A stretch of DNA of 64,000 bases from Girardinichthys multiradiatus (taxonomy: Eukaryota; Chordata; Actinopteri; Cyprinodontiformes; Goodeidae). The notes under the pieces are model-generated. The model made no database searches, was not told the origin of the DNA, and was given only the letters and a program-made list of their open reading frames with translations. Positions 60,901 to 64,000 of the stretch are shown here, piece by piece. Made by a program: the position numbers and the translations under genes. The stretch covers positions 12,818,749-12,882,748 of the forward strand of contig NC_061800.1 of NCBI RefSeq assembly GCF_021462225.1. The letters are read 5' to 3'. Numbering within the stretch: position 1 is the first letter of the stretch; each line of letters starts with the position of its first letter.

Positions 60901-63669
60901 TTGAAGCTTAACGCTTTACTGTGTCCATTGTCTCTATAGACAGAAGGAACTGACCCCTTAATTAGATGAAGTCTTTCAGCAAATCTTTCTTGATTCTGGT
61001 GGAGGTTGCTGAAGGCACTCATCCTTGAAATGGGGGCATTGGAATTTCCCCACTGATGTGGGTAGATTTCCATGAAAAATAAAATTTAACCAGGCACTTT
61101 GAAGAGGTTCTGATGCTGGGGGACGGTGTAATAAATTGTGTGGGTTAATACACCCAACAACTGAACCAACCGTACCCTCATTCAGCGAAGGAATACTTGA
61201 GCTTGGACTACAAAATTTCTGCGAGAAATAAATATGGCGAATACGCGGAAATCTATGACCTTATTTAGCTGTTCTGCAGCAAATACTGTAACGTAACAGT
61301 TGAAAAAACGTAACAGATGATAGAGAAAACTGAACGGACTGAAAAATATGACCCAAACAGAATATAAAGATATCTAAACAACACTCCTTCTGACTCCAAG
61401 TACACAACAAAATGTATTTAGGGCCCAAAAAAGTAGATTTTCCATGATATGTCCCCTTTAATGTCACAATTGCTTGATTTCATCCATAAACAGCTCTATG
61501 GTTTTACATGTTGGTTACATCTCTAATTATAAATTGAGTCGCCAAAAGCAAAACAAAACATTCAGCTAAAAATCTGTTGTTCTGATGCAAATAATACTGC
61601 CTTCTGTATGCCTTCTTATGTACCAGATCCAGATGTGATTACCTGGAAATAAAACCTGAATTGTTGATCTCTTCTCTTAAATTAATTTTCAGACCTACAA
61701 TATATGTTTGCACCCTACAGCAAAAAGAAATGAGTTCCACTGGACCCTGTGGCCCAACAATCTGCACAATATACAAGCAATGACTGCCAAAGATAATTCA
61801 ATAAATTTGAAATTAAGCAGCAAGAACAATTTTTCAAACTTAAATTTTAAAGCTAAATGATGAGATAACTCTGCTTGCCTTAGTAATGACTTTAAAAATC
61901 CCCTGACAGAAAACCAAACCCTGAAACATCTGCCTTGACAGTGCTGATAAAATACACAGAGGAAGAAATATTTGTCCCAGTTGTTGTACTGAACTATCAA
62001 AAAACCCACAGACTCAGATGGCGCCAGATAAAAGATGGATTAAGTGACAAACTAAAACAGGGAGAATCAGTGAGACGATTCTAATGGGCCTTAGAGACAA
62101 AGTGATTTCATCTTTGGCAGTATCCTTCCATGTACTTGACAACTAAACCTGAACAAATCTAAATAAATAAACCAACCAAAATGTGTTAAAGATTCAATTC
62201 TTCAGCAGACGAGGTAACAGTCAGAACTGACCATAATGAGGATGTGGACTTTGAGTATAGATCTAATTAAAGAGACACCTGGAGCTTGGACAGGCCACCA
62301 CCACAACACTGATGTTGACAGTATGGTGTTTTTGGGTATAATATGTTGACCTTACTGTGTTCAACACCCAAAGGACCACAGCGTGGATGTTAAAAAGTCT
62401 TATGAAGTTCGGCGTTTTCACTATGCTGGACGGGGCTGATTAAAAGAGAAACCGACCGTGTTGGTTTATGGCTTCGTATGGAAGCTTGTATGGACCAAAA
62501 CTCTCATTTACCTGGTGCTTTATGTGCGCGTTTCAAAACAACCATGTTGGTACACAAACCATCCCAGAGCTAGTGACTTTGCCTTGATTACCAGAGTTTT
62601 AATACAGCTACAGTGCCTTGCAAAGAATGTTCCACGTTTGCTATGTTAGAACCACAATCTTCAGTTATGAGTTTCATGTGGCAGACCAACACAACACATT
62701 ATAGTGAAGTAGAATTAAAATGAGCAGGTGTGGCAGGCATTTGTATTCATTCAGGCCCCTTTACTGATAGCCTTAAATAAATGCAGTGAACCCATTGGGG
62801 TTCAGGGGTCATCTAAGTAAATATAGTCTACCTTTACTTTAATCTCAGTATAAACCCTCAGAGGTTTATGAACGAGCATTAGTGAACAAGGAGCATCATG
62901 AAGACTGAGGAGAAAGAATAAAGCCATCACTAAAGGAAAGTCATAAGAATCCCATTTGATTCCAATTTACCGTAGGGCGCCAAATACAAATGCACACAGC
63001 CTTCCAGAATTTTACCATTTATCATTTTGCTGCTGCTTCACAAATGTACATGTCCTTGTGGTGGACTATCGCATAAAATGCCCACAAATCATCTAGCAGT
63101 CTGTGGTAGAGATGTAACAGAATGGGTGTGAATACTTTTACTAAGCATTTATTACTCCATTTGGCAATGCTGTGGTTGTCAGGCTGAGACCTGGATGTAG
63201 AGTGTTTACCTTGAGGGAAGTCTGCCTCCAGGTCCAGGTTGGAGTCATACTTCTCCTCCTCCTCCTCCTCCCTCTCCCCACCTTCCTCCACCTTCTCCTC
63301 TTCCTCAGAGCTACTGCTGGAGGACTCTTCTTTTACACACTCTCTCTTCAATATCACCGACTTCACATCTAAAATGTACAACCGGGCAGATTCTTGGTGT
63401 CAACATTTTCAGCAGGTTTTTATTTAACTGACTTTGTTTTAAAGCATCACGTTAGCAGAGCAATGTATGAATCAGCATATTTGAGGAACTTCTATCAGCA
63501 CAGTGCTTCAAGGTCCGATCTCCAGTCTCTCACCTGGCTTCTCGTCATCTTTGTTAATTACATCAGCCTCCATGGTGCTAGAGGGCACCTCATTTTTCAG
63601 ATCTTTCATGGTCTGAATAATCTGTTCTGCCCCCTGCAGGGTGGTGGGCAGAAACACAGGCACAGGAAC
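51757..63669 (-). CDS. zmym2: zmym2 (zinc finger MYM-type protein 2), C-terminal nine coding exons; 5' part outside the window
   Basis: Nine exons on the minus strand join into 1467 nt (488 residues plus stop) with every splice phase consistent: 63669-63534, 63368-63210, 57774-57650, 57565-57388, 56974-56832, 54603-54489, 54095-53853, 53395-53251 and 51979-51757. ZMYM2 is a nuclear, SUMO-binding chromatin cofactor in vertebrates. The window covers the PVPVFLPTTLQGAEQII linker, a long acidic run, the LDLEADFP motif and the Crypton recombinase-like C-terminal domain (RPNGERYSPDSILYLCLGIQ, YLNTKYFGLRTVEQHLRLSF, LRSLVYLN). The MYM fingers lie upstream, outside. The symbol is favoured over ZMYM3/ZMYM4 by synteny with gja3 and by the LEADFP motif. 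The long intron at 57775-63209 is packed with mobile DNA. Confidence 0.8.
52205..52250. repeat. Intronic motif, copy 1 of 3
   Basis: CAGGATGTGAACAGCAAATG followed by GTTTTAATCACAGGACTT begins at 52209 in the last zmym2 intron. The same about 40-nt motif recurs at 54215 and 54718 in two other introns. Confidence 0.75.
53251..53395 (-). CDS. zmym2: zmym2 exon (h): basic stretch and RCPVKKHECRLYE
   Basis: The acceptor AATCTTCAG borders 53395 and the donor GTAAAT follows 53251; 145 nt, phase 1 to 2. It encodes a basic ESRKRKRKLNEDQQDENEG stretch (a likely nuclear localisation signal), then VRCPVKKHECRLYELYRSK and the split Cys codon, matching the LRCPVKFYEFYLSKC block of ZMYM2. Confidence 0.9.
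53853..54095 (-). CDS. zmym2: zmym2 exon (g): NTKYFGLRT block
   Basis: The acceptor TTTGTTCAG borders 54095 and the donor GTAAGG follows 53853; 243 nt, phase 1 to 1. It encodes SLWGRVEEQSLWSSQHLGEQ and LVYLNTKYFGLRTVEQHLRL, the core of the Crypton-derived domain. Confidence 0.93.
54212..54260. repeat. Intronic motif, copy 2 of 3
   Basis: CAGGATGTGAACAGCAGAAA followed by GGTTATAATCACTGGACAT begins at 54215 in the intron between exons (f) and (g). Confidence 0.75.
54489..54603 (-). CDS. zmym2: zmym2 exon (f)
   Basis: The acceptor TGTTTTAAG borders 54603 and the donor GTAAGA follows 54489; 115 nt, phase 0 to 1. It encodes HLHAKGRTDDLFSDPTYQQF and then GEELNKVLKDWQPSVLPDG, in line with the helix-rich ELNKSL..WQP block of ZMYM2. 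Confidence 0.9.
54715..54760. repeat. Intronic motif, copy 3 of 3
   Basis: CAGGATGTGAACAGCAATGG followed by ATATAATCACTGGACAC begins at 54718 in the intron between exons (e) and (f). Confidence 0.75.
55331..55951. mobile_element. MITE with GAACTAAACCCCA inverted ends
   Basis: The left end GGAACTAAACCCCA (55337-55350) and the inverted right end TGGGGTTTAGTTTC (about 55933-55946) match at 13 of 14 positions. The enclosed roughly 0.6 kb is more G+C-rich than the intron around it and has no coding capacity. The superfamily is not clear. Confidence 0.6.
56832..56974 (-). CDS. zmym2: zmym2 exon (e): start of recombinase-like domain
   Basis: The acceptor CTCCTGCAG borders 56974 and the donor GTCAGT follows 56832; 143 nt, phase 1 to 0. 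It encodes LNVALSRFVREVCRPNGERY followed by SPDSILYLCLGIQQ, a highly conserved ZMYM family block. Confidence 0.93.
57388..57565 (-). CDS. zmym2: zmym2 exon (d): YGINAWKRW block
   Basis: The acceptor TTTTACAG borders 57565 and the donor GTGAGC follows 57388; 178 nt, phase 0 to 1. It starts GNKRQAVEDLP and contains SRYGINAWKRWAL, matching the conserved YGVNAWKCW block at the start of the recombinase-like region in ZMYM2. Confidence 0.85.
57650..57774 (-). CDS. zmym2: zmym2 exon (c)
   Basis: The acceptor TCTCAG borders 57774 and the donor GTACGT follows 57650; 125 nt, phase 1 to 0. It reads SEPVPVLEGMDDDMGFSLPM near the start and contains an acidic AEEKEELQE stretch. Confidence 0.75.
58008..58165 (-). 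repeat. LINE 3' tail, (ATTCA)n type
   Basis: Repeated CAAATTCAATT units are followed by CTTTATTAATCCCAAAGGGA and then GGCAGGAAGGATCTCCTGTA, the minus-strand image of a LINE 3' end common in fish. A short copy lies at 33331-33388. Confidence 0.65.
58166..58817 (-). pseudogene. Old Tc1-like transposase relic
   Basis: A minus-strand open stretch (58762-58229, 177 residues) and its plus-strand image (TTTGTCTCATCGGTACATAA near 58476, TTTGTCCCAGAATTTTG near 58500) follow the fish Tc1 pattern around the first catalytic D, but with the aspartate block lost. The open stretch has no conserved DDE triad and is not a gene. Confidence 0.5.
58888..60493 (+). mobile_element. Young Tc1 family, copy 3 (1606 bp), longest and apparently intact
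   Basis: The inverted repeats start CAGGTCCTTCTCAAAATATT at 58888 and end at 60493, flanked by TA at 58886-58887 and 60494-60495. It keeps the 42-bp segment (59551-59592) missing from copies 1 and 2. A 4-bp loss in the left TIR (AAAGTTATTTTCC) and a substitution near the right outer repeat (ATATTTTCAGAAGG) are the visible end defects. Confidence 0.95.
59212..60216 (+). CDS. Tc1 transposase, full-length open frame
   Basis: The 334-residue open frame has a paired-type helix-turn-helix DNA-binding region (about 5-45, with KEISERIGCSQSAVSRHLSG), a basic KKCGRKRCTTRRGDR segment (about 51-65) and a second helical unit to about 110. The catalytic DDE domain has D148 (FSDESKF), D238 (FQHDLAPAH) and E273 (NPIENLW), with 34 residues between the last two: DD34E. 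Length and layout fit an active Tc1 enzyme that cuts and pastes its own element at TA sites. A Ser at 263 replaces the Pro seen in the other copies (NWPANSPD). It lies antisense to zmym2. Confidence 0.92.
   Translation: MGKTADLTAVQKATIDTLKQEGKTQKEISERIGCSQSAVSRHLSGKSVGRKKCGRKRCTTRRGDRTLRKIVEKGRFQTLGDLRKQWTESGVETSRATMHRRVQEMGYRCRIPQVKPLLNQKQRQKRLTWATEKQHWTVAQWSKVLFSDESKFCMSFGNQGARVWRKTGEKEMPKCQKSSVKYPQSVMVWGAVSAAGVGPLCFIKGRVNAASYQEILEHFMLPSAEKLYGDEDFIFQHDLAPAHSAKTTGKWFTDHGITVLNWSANSPDLNPIENLWDIVKRTLRDSRPNTLDELKAAIEASWASIRPQQCHRLIASMPRRIEAVISAKGFPTKY
61462..62609. other. zmym2 intron sequence
   Basis: AT-rich intronic sequence without a recognisable element or exon. Confidence 0.4.
62610..63150. 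mobile_element. Deleted Tc1-like derivative (MITE) in a zmym2 intron
   Basis: The left end CAGTGCCTTGCAAAGAATGT near 62611 and the inverted GGGTGTGAATACTTTTAC near 63124 are typical fish Tc1 termini. The inside (CATGTGGCAGACCAACACAA near 62674, TAATCTCAGTATAAACC near 62841) is from the same family but lacks transposase. It ends about 60 bp from the donor side of zmym2 exon (b). Confidence 0.65.
63210..63368 (-). CDS. zmym2: zmym2 exon (b): acidic stretch and LDLEADFP motif
   Basis: The acceptor ATTTTAG borders 63368 and the donor GTAAAC follows 63210; 159 nt, phase 1 to 1. It encodes DVKSVILKREC, then a run of serines followed by about 24 residues that are mostly glutamate, then NLDLEADFPQG, which matches the ZMYM2 family. 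Confidence 0.85.
63534..63669 (-). CDS. zmym2: zmym2 exon (a): PVFLPTTL linker block
   Basis: The acceptor CTTTCAG borders 63669 and the donor GTGAGAG follows 63534. The 136 nt read VPVPVFLPTTLQGAEQIIQT at the start and end in phase 1 (K-P-G split codon). The PVFLPTTL motif is typical of ZMYM2/3/4 and QRICH1-type proteins. Confidence 0.85.
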
Positions 63670-63717
63670 CTGAAAGGACAAAGATTTATATGTTATAAAA
63701 TCAGAGCACCTTGAATA

Positions 63718-64000
63718 CAGGTCCTTCTCAAAAAATTAGCATATTGTGATAAAGTTCATTATTTTCTATAATGTAATGATGAAAATTTAACATTCATATA
63801 TTTTAGATTCATTGCACACTAACTGAAATATTTCAGGTCTTTTATTGCCTTAATACGGATGATTTTGGCATACAGCTCATGAAAACCCAAAATTCCTACC
63901 TCACAAAATTAGCATATTTCATCCGATCAATAAAAGAAAAGTGTTTTTAATACAAAAAACGTCAACCTTCAAATAATCATGTACAATTATGCACTCAATA
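63718..64000 (-). mobile_element. Young Tc1 family, copy 4, cut by the window edge
   Basis: It begins CAGGTCCTTCTCAAAAAATT at 63718 after a TA (63716-63717). Its whole left TIR and 3' flank match the minus-oriented copy 2, ending just before the transposase stop region. The transposase would lie beyond 64000. It is in the zmym2 intron just upstream of exon (a). Confidence 0.9.

Larger units (their letters stand above)
58818..61461. mobile_element. piggyBac-like MITE (TTAA-flanked) carrying a Tc1 copy
   Basis: The ends TTAAAGGGGACATAT (58818) and the inverted ATATGTCCCCTTTAA (ending 61461) are perfect over 15 bp and include the TTAA target, as in fish piggyBac-derived MITEs. Without the Tc1 copy nested at 58888-60493 and its TA duplication the element is about 1.0 kb and non-coding. 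It lies in the large zmym2 intron. Confidence 0.75.

Noticed and set aside
1..64000. CRISPR array, operon, tRNA or rRNA genes
   Set aside because: No regularly spaced short repeats, no operon-like gene packing and no tRNA or rRNA structures were seen apart from tRNA-derived SINE heads.

Overview
This window is nuclear DNA from a ray-finned fish, most likely a percomorph teleost. The evidence is spliced minus-strand coding exons with GT/AG borders, single-exon connexin coding regions, and a fish-type repeat load: Tc1 elements with paired IR/DR ends, L2/Maui-like and RTE/Rex3-like LINEs, tRNA-derived SINEs, solo LTRs and TTAA-flanked piggyBac-like MITEs. No prokaryotic, organellar or viral gene was seen. 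The species is an inference and cannot be fixed from the sequence alone.

Three host genes are supported. A beta connexin (gjb8/cx30.3-like, 7062-7841) and the alpha connexin gja3 (Cx46 type, 14196-15605) lie in tandem on the plus strand, each with its whole coding region in one exon just after a splice acceptor. Convergent to them, on the minus strand from 63669 down to 51757, are the last nine coding exons of zmym2. Their splice phases chain without a break to the stop codon (1467 nt, 488 residues). They encode the linker, an acidic stretch and the C-terminal domain related to Crypton tyrosine recombinases; the MYM zinc-finger part lies beyond the right edge. The order beta connexin, gja3 and convergent zmym2 matches the human GJB2/GJB6-GJA3-ZMYM2 block on chromosome 13.

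Most of the rest is layered mobile DNA. Region 1-3.5 kb holds an L2 LINE in minus orientation, split by a Tc1 element, and a hAT-like MITE. Region 9-10.3 kb is a Tc1 relic. Region 20-31.1 kb holds SINE and Tc1 relics, a near full-length but dead L2 LINE carrying an LTR-like insert, and a solo LTR. Region 32.8-40.4 kb holds a Tc1 relic carrying three retro-insertions, an RTE LINE cut by a young Tc1 copy, SINE sequence and more relics. Region 40.4-45.8 kb is mostly unannotated non-coding DNA. Four near-identical copies of one young Tc1 family (about 1.57-1.61 kb, roughly 200-bp TIRs, TA target duplications) lie at 35630, 45779, 58888 and 63718. The copy at 58888 has an unbroken 334-residue DD34E transposase and is nested in a piggyBac-like MITE inside a zmym2 intron.

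I found no convincing new multi-gene system. The points most worth a second look are the apparently intact Tc1 copy, a shared 42-bp in-frame transposase deletion at a short hairpin, a motif repeated in three separate zmym2 introns, a Tc1 copy 48 nt upstream of a zmym2 splice acceptor, and a roughly 124-bp degenerate tandem repeat between the two connexin genes.
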